This document shows, piece after piece, positions 46,936 to 55,258 of a stretch of DNA of 64,000 nt (the first letter of the stretch is position 1; each line of letters begins with the position of its first letter). Source of the DNA: Cytophagaceae bacterium (lineage in GTDB: Bacteria > Bacteroidota > Bacteroidia > Cytophagales > UBA9547); the NCBI GenBank assembly GCA_027488865.1, contig JAIYAU010000025.1, positions 316,359 to 380,358 on the forward strand, written 5' to 3'. Made by a program: the position numbers and the translations under genes. Under the pieces are notes generated by a model, which saw only the letters and a program-made list of their open reading frames with translations, made no database searches and had not been told where the DNA came from.

Positions 46936-47340
46936 ATGAAAGCAAGACCTTTAAGCGAAACTGATTCGTATGTTCTTTTTCAAGAATATGAATATGTATT
47001 TTTATTTGACAAGGATATCAATAATGAAATCTGGAAGACTTACATGGTGTATGGAGATGCTACCTGTGGAGTAATAGGCCTTTCAAATGAATGGGCATTA
47101 ATTGGTGGGTAATGTTTGATATTGTGGAAAAATAATCAATTGAAGACAATTGAGGACAGTTCCCTTCAGTGGATTCATGACATGAGGCAAGTAGGAGAAA
47201 ATGAAGTTGAAATTCTTACCGATCCATGGAGCGATAATTCTGCCATTTGGTTGTTTAACATTATAAGAGAGAGCAAAATAAAAATCAGAGAGTTCAAGGA
47301 CTATAAATCTAAGGAATACACCGAGGACGTTAAGTGGTGA
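46936..47340 (+). pseudogene. Small gene interrupted by an in-frame stop
   Basis: An ATG at 46936 opens MKARPLSETDSYVLFQEYEY and reads to GLSNEWALIGG, where TAA (47110-47112, codon 59) stops it; the same frame continues at once with LILWKNNQLKTIEDSS to VKW and a stop at 47338-47340. Without the TAA it is a 134-residue soluble protein. The unbroken continuation in the same frame argues for a single recent nonsense change (for example from GAA). The family is not recognised; size and setting resemble small immunity-type proteins. Confidence 0.7.
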
Positions 47341-47418
47341 AATTTTAGCTAAAAAACTAACTAGAATTGATTTATAGACAAAATGCCTATGGTATGACTC
47401 TCATAACACCTTACTTTC

Positions 47419-48381
47419 TTGTCTCGAATTCAGCAGTTCTCTAAAAAAGGCCTCAGATTGAGGTTTAGCCTCATTTCCCTTAGCAAAATAAATGCTTGGG
47501 AATTCAATATTTGGATAAAACAGGAAGTTATAAACCATTTTAGAACGCGAGTGAAACAACGAAAACTACTAAGTCAACGACATCCAATTTTATATTTTTT
47601 AGCCGTTTGGGCAAGACGGCTAAGACGTTATGCCGTCTGGTATTTTGACAATAAAAAATACGCTAAACAGCGGTCGACCGAAAAATTGGCTTTTAGAATT
47701 AAAAAACACCAATCTGTATTATTAAAAAAACTTGGTGAAAGCGATATGCAACTACAAGTAAATAAAATAACTAACTTGAAAATAGCAACAAAACGAATTG
47801 ACGGAATACTTATAAGACCAGGAGAAACTTTATCGTTCTGTAAACTTGTTGGCTTACCTACAAAACGAAAAGGATATTTACTAGGAATGGAACTGACTTT
47901 TGGCGAGGCAAAAGCAGGAATTGGTGGTGGCATTTGCCAAATTTCAAATTTAATTCATTGGCTTGTCATTCACAGTCCTTTGACCGTTACAGAACGATAT
48001 CATCATTCATTTGACCCTTTCCCTGACGATGGACGAGTTTTGCCATTCGGCAGTGGTGCAACAGTCTTTTATAATTACCGTGACTATCAATTTACGAACA
48101 ACACAAACTATACTTTCCAAATAAATTTATGGTTTACCGACAAATGTTTGGAAGGAGAACTTCGCATTGATAATGAACTAGACTATAGTTATCATGTAAC
48201 CGAAAAAGATCATCAATTTTTAAAAATAGACGGGCAATTTTATAGAAAAAACGAAATTTGGCGTGATAAAATTTTGAAATTCAAAAGCGGACAAATTGTG
48301 GAAACGGAATTAATAACTAAAAACTTTGCTCGAGTGATTTATACGCCTGACAATTATTTGGACCAAAATAAAAACGGCTAA
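47419..48381 (+). CDS. VanW family protein
   Basis: 320 residues. The VanW domain covers about 125-250: ILIRPGETLSFCKLVGLPTK, RKGYLLGMELTFGE, GIGGGICQISNLIHWLVI, then RYHHSFDPFPDDGRVLPFGS and ATVFYNYRDYQF. VanW occurs in some vancomycin-resistance clusters, but most homologues have no such context and no known function. The N-terminal 100 residues are very basic (RRLRRY, RVKQRKLL). TTG start. A 152-bp piece is duplicated at 40895-41046. Confidence 0.9.
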   Translation: MSRIQQFSKKGLRLRFSLISLSKINAWEFNIWIKQEVINHFRTRVKQRKLLSQRHPILYFLAVWARRLRRYAVWYFDNKKYAKQRSTEKLAFRIKKHQSVLLKKLGESDMQLQVNKITNLKIATKRIDGILIRPGETLSFCKLVGLPTKRKGYLLGMELTFGEAKAGIGGGICQISNLIHWLVIHSPLTVTERYHHSFDPFPDDGRVLPFGSGATVFYNYRDYQFTNNTNYTFQINLWFTDKCLEGELRIDNELDYSYHVTEKDHQFLKIDGQFYRKNEIWRDKILKFKSGQIVETELITKNFARVIYTPDNYLDQNKNG

Positions 48382-48700
48382 TAATCTCAGATTTCATCTG
48401 GTCTGAAATACAATATAACCCAGGTGAGAGTAATCTTGGAAAGGAATTGTAGCAGTATTATTATAATTTTAGCCTTTCTTCTTACATAATTCTTCTCTTC
48501 TCAATAAGACCAGCTTTAGTTGCTTATCCTCGCTTATTCAAAATAATCTATTCATTGTGAATTGTTTGTGCAATTTTAATCAAATATTTAAAACCTGTTA
48601 TGGATAAAATCATTTTTCAATTTTAAAATATTTTCAAAATAATACCGTGACCTTTTCAGATTTTGACATTAAGTCTATAGAAAGCGATTAATTTTATAAA
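48382..48700. other. Upstream region of the ECF sigma locus
   Basis: No gene. An inverted repeat ATTTCAtctggtcTGAAAT-like lies near 48391. GAC-N5-GTC at 48665-48675, about 26 bp before the sigma ATG, resembles the conserved segment I associate with ECF sigma leaders in Bacteroidota; it may be an auto-regulated promoter, but this is inference. Confidence 0.35.
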
Positions 48701-49240
48701 ATGAATGATCAGGAAATCATAAGCATTTTGAAATCTAGGAATCCTCAAATCGGACTCAAAGAATTATATAAACAATATACACCTATCAAAAAATTTATCA
48801 TCCATCATGGTGGTTCGGCTGACGATGCTTACGATACTTTTCAAGAAGCGATATTGGTTTTTTATGACAAAGTTCTACATACTGATTTCCAACTTACTAG
48901 TAGTATTGGCACCTATTTATTTAGTGTTTCCAAATACAAATGGAAAACGGTGTTAATAGCAAAAAACAGAATAAATGAATTTAAGAATATGTTTTCGGAA
49001 GTGGAAAATATTGTTGAAGAAAATGAATCTTATTTTGAAATGGCAGAAAATGCACTAGCAGAAATTGGCGAAAAGTGTAAATCTATTTTAGTCTCTTTCT
49101 ACCATCATAAACACAGTATGTCAATTATCGCAAGCAAGTATGGTTTTTCCTCTGAAAATGCTGCTAAAAATCAGAAATACAAATGCATAGAAAAAGCTCG
49201 AAATATATTTAAATCTCTTTTAGTTCAAACACTCATTTAA
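48701..49240 (+). CDS. ECF-type RNA polymerase sigma factor
   Basis: 179 residues: region 2 (LKELYKQYTPIKKFIIHHGG, SADDAYDTFQEAILVFYDKV, then GTYLFSVSKYKWKTVL) and region 4 HTH (KCKSILVSFYHHKHSMSIIA, SKYGFSSENAAKNQKYKCIEK). Sequence is divergent, as in the large family of Bacteroidota ECF factors. It is followed after 11 bp by a membrane protein whose N-terminus looks like an anti-sigma domain, the usual gene order. Confidence 0.9.
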   Translation: MNDQEIISILKSRNPQIGLKELYKQYTPIKKFIIHHGGSADDAYDTFQEAILVFYDKVLHTDFQLTSSIGTYLFSVSKYKWKTVLIAKNRINEFKNMFSEVENIVEENESYFEMAENALAEIGEKCKSILVSFYHHKHSMSIIASKYGFSSENAAKNQKYKCIEKARNIFKSLLVQTLI

Positions 49241-49251
49241 AGATTGTAAGT

Positions 49252-50520
49252 ATGAGAAATGAATTATATATGATAGAGCAGATTGAGCGTTTTTTAAATA
49301 ATGAACTCAATACCGAAGAAAAAGAATCTTTTACTAAAGAAATGGCTTTGGATAAAAACTTACACGAGAATGTGATGGCTCAGGAGGCGTTACAAAGGGC
49401 AATTACTAAACTCGGCCTACAAGAAGAAATTATCAAGGCGGGTAAAAGTTACCGTAAAGCAATAAAAATCAAAATCGCGGTTGGGATTATTGCAGGTTTA
49501 GGTTTGGCTGGTGTTGCTGGATTTGCCATTTTTAAACTTTTACAACAAGATGTTGCGGCAAGCCCCGAAATTAAATTTGACAATAGTACTCAAAAAACTA
49601 GTATTCAGGGTACAAATAAGATTTTGAATTCTGAAATAATAGATAGTACCAATCATGTTGTTGCTCCAAAATCTACTATTCATATTACAGCAGAAAATAA
49701 GGAAAATAGCAAACTAACTGTTGTTTCTAAACTTTCAACCATTAGTTCAGATACTCTTTCAAATAATGCAATTACGGAAAATATTGAACAAAAGAACAGT
49801 TTAAATGTGGTGGATAATCCAAATATCAAAATTGCAAAGTCAGAAACGGTTTCTTTACATAATGCAAAATATATCCCTCAAAAACCGAACAGAAAAGGTG
49901 AAACCAAATTTGACGATTGGATTGAAAGTATTGGGGGTGTTTTTTATAATTGGGGATCGTTTTTTAAATCAAAACAAAAAAATGATAAAAACAAAATTGA
50001 AACTGCCACTATCACCATTGCCAATAAACTTAAAGAAGATATCAATATTTTTTGGGTCAATGATAAGAACACAGAAATTTACTATAAGTCACTCAGGCCC
50101 AACGCAGGGTATGTTCAAGAAACATACCTTGGGCACCTGTGGAGAATTAAAACCAACAATAAGCTTGATAAAGTTATTGAATTTAGAATCACCAAACGTA
50201 ATCAACATTTTGATAACCAGGGGGTAGTTTCACAGGAGAAATATAAAAAAACGCAAAAGGATATATTTTGGGAACCAGTTTTTAAAGAGGCCATTACTGC
50301 AAGTACTATAACTGTAAAAAATGCTTTGAAAGAAGCGGTGGCAGTTTACTGGTTAGATTATAGAAATGATGAAATACAATATTTCAAACTGGCACCTGAT
50401 GAAGAAATACAACAACAAACTTTTCTTGATCAGAATTGGCGCATTAGGAAGCAAAGTGATTCTACATTAGTGCTCCAATTCACAGTTAAAAAACTGGAAG
50501 AATATTTTGAAGTAAAGTAA
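49252..50520 (+). CDS. Anti-sigma-like membrane protein with two VHL-beta-like domains
   Basis: 422 residues. An N-terminal helical cytosolic part (about 1-68, IERFLNNELNTEEKESFTKE), one membrane helix (75-96), a long low-complexity periplasmic stretch rich in Ser, Asn and Thr, and two repeats (about 250-318 and 350-420). Repeat 1 has INIFWVNDKN, YYKSLRPNAGYVQETYLGHL then WRIK; repeat 2 has VAVYWLDYRN, YFKLAPDEEIQQQTFLDQNW then RIRK. This closely follows the VHL beta domain (WLNFDG, LPPGT, YRGHLWLFR). The order suggests an envelope-sensing anti-sigma factor. The N-terminus lacks a zinc anti-sigma motif. Confidence 0.82.
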   Translation: MRNELYMIEQIERFLNNELNTEEKESFTKEMALDKNLHENVMAQEALQRAITKLGLQEEIIKAGKSYRKAIKIKIAVGIIAGLGLAGVAGFAIFKLLQQDVAASPEIKFDNSTQKTSIQGTNKILNSEIIDSTNHVVAPKSTIHITAENKENSKLTVVSKLSTISSDTLSNNAITENIEQKNSLNVVDNPNIKIAKSETVSLHNAKYIPQKPNRKGETKFDDWIESIGGVFYNWGSFFKSKQKNDKNKIETATITIANKLKEDINIFWVNDKNTEIYYKSLRPNAGYVQETYLGHLWRIKTNNKLDKVIEFRITKRNQHFDNQGVVSQEKYKKTQKDIFWEPVFKEAITASTITVKNALKEAVAVYWLDYRNDEIQYFKLAPDEEIQQQTFLDQNWRIRKQSDSTLVLQFTVKKLEEYFEVK

Positions 50521-50613
50521 CTCGAAGAGATATGTTTGTCTTTCTTGGGATGATAAACAAATTACTTTAAAGGCACTTTACTAATTTAATTGACTCGTTA
50601 ATATACAATTACA

Positions 50614-52632
50614 ATGAATAATAAAATGATAAAAACAGCGGTATTTGTGTTGTTTTTAATTAATACAATTACAGCCAATGGGCAAGGAAATAACACCTTA
50701 TTGGTAGATGATTTTGAGGTCTTTGGATTCAAAAATAAATTTAACCTGTATTGGCAATATTACACTGATGTAGTTAATAAAGGGAAGTCTGAAATAAAAT
50801 TTTACGATGAAACCGAAGGGAATAACAAGGTAATGCGAGTTGATTACAAATTGAATAAAGCGGACTGTCCTTTTAAGGCTTACGTTGTTATAAGTAGTCC
50901 TGTAAAACCCGAAACGGTTGATTCTGCTAATTTTAAAGCGATCGCTTATGATTTTAAAGGTGATGAGCACACATTTATGTACCGACTTACTACAGTGAAA
51001 GATTATGCATTTCACGAAAAAACTATCAATTTTTCTGACGATTGGCAAACTGTTATTATTCCTTTTTCGGAGTTAAAACAACCATGGGGTAACCCTGTGC
51101 CATTTAATAAAAATTTAGTTGAAACCTTACAATGGCAAGTGGTTAGTTATAGCAATGATACTGGTTATTTTCATCTGGATAATGTGCGTTTGGTAAAAGA
51201 TATTGACAAATTCAAAGCTGATTTAAAACGGACAAATCCACCTTATAATTTTGACACCACTTTCTCTGCTGAGGCTGTGAAGAAAGATATAATTTCATTC
51301 AAAAATGGATTAGAAGAGGTACATCCTAACCTATATCGTTACATTTCTAAACAATCGTTAGATTCCTTATTTAATACGACAATACAATCAATCAACACAC
51401 CTCTTACTGCGGCCCAAGCTTTACTAAAAATAAAACCTTTAAAGATTGCCATAAAAGATGGTTTTGAAGTTGCAATGCCAAGTAAATTTGTTTCTGAGCT
51501 TGAACTCAATAAATTATTTCCTTTTGATATTAAAATATTCAATGGTAAACTCTATGTATTCAGAAATTATTCTTCTGATTTGTCAATTAAAAAAGGTGAT
51601 GAAATAGTTTCTATTAATAATCAGTCTTCATCAGAAATTATAAAAAATATGATTGCTCAATGTTCGAATACTGGCTACATTACTTCAAAATCAAAATACT
51701 ACGTTGAATGGGGGTTTAATACATTATTTCCCACACTTTATGGTATTAGTGAGTCTTTTCAATTAGAATTTAAAAATTCCAAAGGGGTAATATTAACGCA
51801 AAAAATAAAAGGTCAAAGTGCTGACAGCATAGCGTATTATAAAAAAAATAGATTTAAAGAATACGATATTGAACCTTACAAATTAAGCATTGATAAAAAG
51901 AAAAGTGTTGCTACTTTAAAAATTTCAAGCTTTAGGGATGAGGATTTATACACTTATAAATATAATTTTTACTTATTCTTGCAGGCGTCATTTACTGAAA
52001 TCAGTAAGAAAAAAATTGAAAATCTAATTCTAGATTTACGCAATGCCAAAGGTGGAGACGGCTTTAATGCTTTAGAACTTATGAAATATGTAAGTGTAAA
52101 AGATTTTTATTTTTTGGATTCATTACGATTAAAAATCAATAAAAAGCCTTCTTTTTTTAAAGGAAGAAACCCAATACATATTGGGAGTGGTTTTGTAAAG
52201 CGAGGGACTGGCTATTATGGATATGAATCTATGATAAAGAATTATGAAAACAAATCACCCATTAGTCACTATAAATCTAATTTTACTGGAAAAATATTTG
52301 TGTTGATTAATGGAGAAAGTTATTCTCCATCTAACATGCTAAGCTCTGTATTAAAAGCGCAGCCAAAAGTAGTTTTTATTGGAGATGAGTTAATAAGTGA
52401 ACGTTTGGAACATTGTGGTTACGGTGCACCTTATATTTTACCAAACACCAAAATAATCGCCTACATTCCCGTTCAAAACTATTATTATTCAAAATCAGCT
52501 CATGAGAAATATCAAAAAGGGAGAGGTTTAATGCCTGATTATGAAATGCAAGAAGATCTTGAGAGTTTCATAAAAGGAAAAGATAATATTATGGAATTCA
52601 CTTTAGATCTCATTAAAAAATCAGTTCATTAA
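50614..52632 (+). CDS. Secreted CIA30-like / S41-peptidase-like fusion protein
   Basis: 672 residues: signal peptide (MNNKMIKTAVFVLFLINTIT), a CIA30-like beta-sandwich (about 30-195, from LLVDDFEVFG to YFHLDNVRLVKD), a helical linker with HPNLYRYIS, a short PDZ-like segment (LSIKKGDEIVSINNQSSSEI) and a C-terminal S41-type core (LILDLRNAKGGDGF about residue 470; INGESYSPSNMLSS about 565-580 with the expected nucleophile serine, then YGAPYILPNTKI). The catalytic Lys/Glu were not confirmed. It lies 93 bp after the sigma/anti-sigma pair on the same strand and may be its target or sensor protease. Confidence 0.85.
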   Translation: MNNKMIKTAVFVLFLINTITANGQGNNTLLVDDFEVFGFKNKFNLYWQYYTDVVNKGKSEIKFYDETEGNNKVMRVDYKLNKADCPFKAYVVISSPVKPETVDSANFKAIAYDFKGDEHTFMYRLTTVKDYAFHEKTINFSDDWQTVIIPFSELKQPWGNPVPFNKNLVETLQWQVVSYSNDTGYFHLDNVRLVKDIDKFKADLKRTNPPYNFDTTFSAEAVKKDIISFKNGLEEVHPNLYRYISKQSLDSLFNTTIQSINTPLTAAQALLKIKPLKIAIKDGFEVAMPSKFVSELELNKLFPFDIKIFNGKLYVFRNYSSDLSIKKGDEIVSINNQSSSEIIKNMIAQCSNTGYITSKSKYYVEWGFNTLFPTLYGISESFQLEFKNSKGVILTQKIKGQSADSIAYYKKNRFKEYDIEPYKLSIDKKKSVATLKISSFRDEDLYTYKYNFYLFLQASFTEISKKKIENLILDLRNAKGGDGFNALELMKYVSVKDFYFLDSLRLKINKKPSFFKGRNPIHIGSGFVKRGTGYYGYESMIKNYENKSPISHYKSNFTGKIFVLINGESYSPSNMLSSVLKAQPKVVFIGDELISERLEHCGYGAPYILPNTKIIAYIPVQNYYYSKSAHEKYQKGRGLMPDYEMQEDLESFIKGKDNIMEFTLDLIKKSVH

Positions 52633-52688
52633 ATACTACCTGTACATCTATTAACTGGAGTGTTCACTTAAAGTATATTAAAGGTGAA

Positions 52689-52830
52689 AATGAAAACACT
52701 TCTATTATCCTGATGGACTAATAAAACAAACAATAGCAATGAAAATTCTCTTTTTAATTCAAAACAAATAATAACCATGAAAAATCTCTTTTTTAATTCA
52801 AAAGAAACAACAACCATGAAAAATCTCCTT
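52689..52830 (+). repeat. Reiterated translation-start segments
   Basis: ATG codons with near-identical following bases (ATGAAAAWTCTCYTTTTTA-type) occur at 52739, 52777 and 52816, spaced 38 and 39 bp, each preceded by an ACAAnna-type word; a weaker relative is at 52689. The copies at 52739 and 52689 read only 10 and 7 codons. Copy A at 46221 has a single such start. This looks like tandem duplication of the 5' end of the Spy-like gene. Confidence 0.7.
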
Positions 52831-53184
52831 TTTATTACACTTTGCTTTTTTTGCATGAATGCCAACGCACAGCAAGGTATGTTTGGTAAAACACTTACCA
52901 CAGCGTCTGAACAAAAAGCGCAAATTATGATCAGCAAGCTCAGTCAGCAGTTGAGCATATCGGAAGAACAAAAAAAGGCCTTGGAAGAAATCACCAGCGA
53001 ATATCTTGATAATTTGCAGGAAATCAGCGGCGACGAAGACTATGCGGCGTTATCTCAAAAAATCACTGAAAGAAGAGACAAAAAAGTTAAATTGATCCTA
53101 ATTAATGATACTGATGTACTTGAATATCAGAAATGTATTGCTGAAATTTTAGCGTCTCAGAAAAGAGGCTATGGACGAAGATAA
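52816..53184 (+). CDS. Spy/LTxxQ-like secreted protein, copy B
   Basis: 122 residues from the ATG at 52816, which gives the same signal peptide as copy A; an in-frame ATG 39 bp upstream would add 13 residues from the reiterated start segments (MKNLFFNSKETTT) and is less likely used. It differs from copy A at a few positions (for example SISEEQ for SLAEEQ, RGYGRR unchanged). Mature protein all-helical and charged. The dispersed repeat copy 3 begins 45 bp after its stop. Confidence 0.8.
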   Translation: MKNLLFITLCFFCMNANAQQGMFGKTLTTASEQKAQIMISKLSQQLSISEEQKKALEEITSEYLDNLQEISGDEDYAALSQKITERRDKKVKLILINDTDVLEYQKCIAEILASQKRGYGRR

Positions 53185-53228
53185 TAGGCAAACAACGAAC
53201 GTTTTGTGTTGCCATGGCCTGTGGCACT

Positions 53229-53465
53229 GGATAAACTTTTTTCCATTATTTTTTTTAATCGTCGCATTTACGGGCAATTTTTTACGGGCAAAAAAAATTG
53301 CCCGTAAAAAAAATTTAAATCAGTTGTAAAACCTTTAGACAAATAAATTACGACCATAGTAAATCAACGCTACTTTACTAGCAATTAAAATGATTTACTT
53401 TTGATTTTTTAAGCACTTGTGATTAACTTGTATTGGCGGAATAAACGTAGGTTTTAATAGATAAG
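53229..53465 (+). repeat. Dispersed hairpin repeat, copy 3
   Basis: Lead-in TGGATAAACTTTTTTCCATT as in copy 1, then a shortened core (53270-53307; ACGGGCAA with TTGCCCGT, one hairpin only) and an AT-rich tail with GTAAATCAACGCTACTTTAC-like words shared with copy 2. It ends 47 bp before the Crp-type gene. Confidence 0.85.
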
Positions 53466-53511
53466 CTAGTAGCTATCCAACAGAAAAAATTTATCAAATT
53501 GACGTTTTAGA

Positions 53512-54081
53512 ATGGATATTTTATTCAAAACCTTTATAGACTATTTTTCTACTAACTACCCATTAACCGACCACACAAAAGCAGAAATTTGTAGTCATTT
53601 GTCTATTTTGAACTTGGACAAAAAGCACATCCTTGTTAAAGAAAACCAACGACACGACTTTGCCTACTTTGTAATTAAAGGTGCGGTGAGAAGTTATTAC
53701 CTGAAGGATGGCATAGAAGTGAATACTTGGTTTGCTTTAGAAAATGATATGGTGGGTTCATTACAAAACTTCCAAGACAATCCTTCAAGAGAAACGATGG
53801 AGTTATTAGAAATTAGCACCTTAATTTCAATCAATTTGAAACAGATTAAGCCTTTAATGTTTTCAAATATTCAAATTGCTCATTTTATCAACGCTATTAT
53901 AATAGAGTATGCGTTATTCTTGGAAGACAAGATTTTCTTTTCACAAATGATGAATTCCATTGATAAATATCAAATATTACTTGAAAGAGAGCCACAACTT
54001 TTCCAACGTGTCCCTTTGACGTACATTGCCTCCTTTCTTGGAATTTCGAGGGAAACACTGAGCCGATTGAGAGCAAAATGA
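53512..54081 (+). CDS. Crp/Fnr family transcriptional regulator
   Basis: 189 residues: cyclic-nucleotide-type effector domain (about 15-115, HILVKENQRHDFAYFVIKGA, then ENDMVGS) and a C-terminal HTH with VPLTYIASFLGISRETLSRL at residues about 167-186. It is short at the C-terminus: the recognition helix ends in RAK with almost no tail. Effector residues of true cAMP binding are not conserved, so the signal is unknown. The gene sits 70 bp upstream of the acyltransferase-like gene. Confidence 0.9.
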   Translation: MDILFKTFIDYFSTNYPLTDHTKAEICSHLSILNLDKKHILVKENQRHDFAYFVIKGAVRSYYLKDGIEVNTWFALENDMVGSLQNFQDNPSRETMELLEISTLISINLKQIKPLMFSNIQIAHFINAIIIEYALFLEDKIFFSQMMNSIDKYQILLEREPQLFQRVPLTYIASFLGISRETLSRLRAK

Positions 54082-54086
54082 TTTTG

Positions 54087-54121
54087 TGACATTTGTCAAA
54101 TGAAATCTTTTTTTAGCATTG
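54087..54121 (+). promoter_or_regulatory. Promoter with overlapping Crp-type palindrome
   Basis: TGAC-ATTT-GTCA (54087-54098) is a perfect inverted repeat starting 6 bp after the regulator stop codon; its centre contains TTTG (54092-54095), which with TAGCATTG (54114-54121, one mismatch to TAnnTTTG) 18 bp on forms a Bacteroidota promoter. A regulator bound here would overlap the -33 element, so repression of the downstream gene is the simplest model. Confidence 0.5.
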
Positions 54122-54151
54122 CAATTTTGTAGTCTAAAAAAGATATCAAAA

Positions 54152-55258
54152 ATGACTACAACAACTCAAAACAACAGACTTTTGTCCATAGACCTTGCGA
54201 GAGGCTTGGCCGTATTTTTTATGATTGCGGTGCACACACTCGAGTTATTTGCAAACGAAGAAGTAAAAACCTCGGTATTCGGACAAATCATAGAATTTTT
54301 GGGTGGGCCACCAGCTGCGCCCGTCTTCATGACTTTGATGGGATTTTCGTTTATCTATTCAAGGAAATCAGATTTGAAACCTAAATTATGGCGTGGCTTC
54401 AACATATTTTTGTCAGGCTACATTTTAAATATACTCAGAGGGGTTATTCCATTTACCCTTGCCACTAATCTAAACATGGATATTGTAAAATCACTCCCTT
54501 TAGATAAACTGAATACATACACCATTTTAACCACCATAGATATTTTGCAATTTGCAGGCATTGCATTGATGATTATGGCGCTGATTCAGGAGTTCAAAAT
54601 CAACAAGTATGTTATTTTACTCTCTGCATTTGTGATAAGTATGGTTTCGCCATTTCTCTGGGGCTTACACTTAAACATGCCAGTAATAGACCAAATTTTA
54701 GAACTGTTTTGGGGAGATCAACCCATTGGTTTTAGTTTTATTGGCAACAAAATTGCTTTTCCTGTATTCCCTTGGCTTGCTTTTCCACTCATGGGAATGT
54801 TTCTTGGTGAAATAATGAAAAACTCAACCAACCAAAATACTACGTTTAAATATTTTGGCGTATGTGGCATTTTGGTTCTGCTTACTGGCGTTGCTATTTC
54901 TTATTTTGACTATGAATATCATTTCAACGATTATTATCACAGCCGACAAGGTGCGATGTTATTTATGTGCGGGTTTGTAGCTTTTTGGCTTTATCTGAAT
55001 AAGTTAGTGATTGATATAACACCGACAAATAAGTTTTTTGACTTACTATTCAAGTGGAGCAAAGGGGTTACAAACATTTATTTTGTTCAATGGATTATTA
55101 TTATTTGGAGCATTGCTTTTTTTGGTATTAACCAAAGCTCGTTCGTTACCGTTATTTTATTAATCATAACCTTCACGTTAATATCCCATTTTACAGACAA
55201 TTTTATTATTTACATTGGAAATAAAGAAAAAAATAAAATAGATAAATTAAGAGAATAG
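54152..55258 (+). CDS. DUF1624/HGSNAT-like multi-pass acyltransferase-type protein
   Basis: 368 residues from the ATG at 54152 (MTTTTQNNRLLSIDLARGLA); the open frame starts 33 bp earlier but lacks homology. LLSIDLARGLAVFFMIAVHT is the family hallmark with the conserved Asp-x-x-Arg-Gly and His; about ten membrane helices follow, with RQGAMLFMCGF near residue 270. Relatives move acyl groups across membranes onto sugars. It is probably controlled by the adjacent Crp-type regulator. Its last 18 bp are part of a 203-bp tandem duplication. Confidence 0.87.
   Translation: MTTTTQNNRLLSIDLARGLAVFFMIAVHTLELFANEEVKTSVFGQIIEFLGGPPAAPVFMTLMGFSFIYSRKSDLKPKLWRGFNIFLSGYILNILRGVIPFTLATNLNMDIVKSLPLDKLNTYTILTTIDILQFAGIALMIMALIQEFKINKYVILLSAFVISMVSPFLWGLHLNMPVIDQILELFWGDQPIGFSFIGNKIAFPVFPWLAFPLMGMFLGEIMKNSTNQNTTFKYFGVCGILVLLTGVAISYFDYEYHFNDYYHSRQGAMLFMCGFVAFWLYLNKLVIDITPTNKFFDLLFKWSKGVTNIYFVQWIIIIWSIAFFGINQSSFVTVILLIITFTLISHFTDNFIIYIGNKEKNKIDKLRE

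Noticed and set aside
38361-53465. Integron attC sites behind accessory genes
   Set aside because: No integrase, no R'/R'' core pair at the right spacing, and genes do not all share the orientation and spacing of cassettes.
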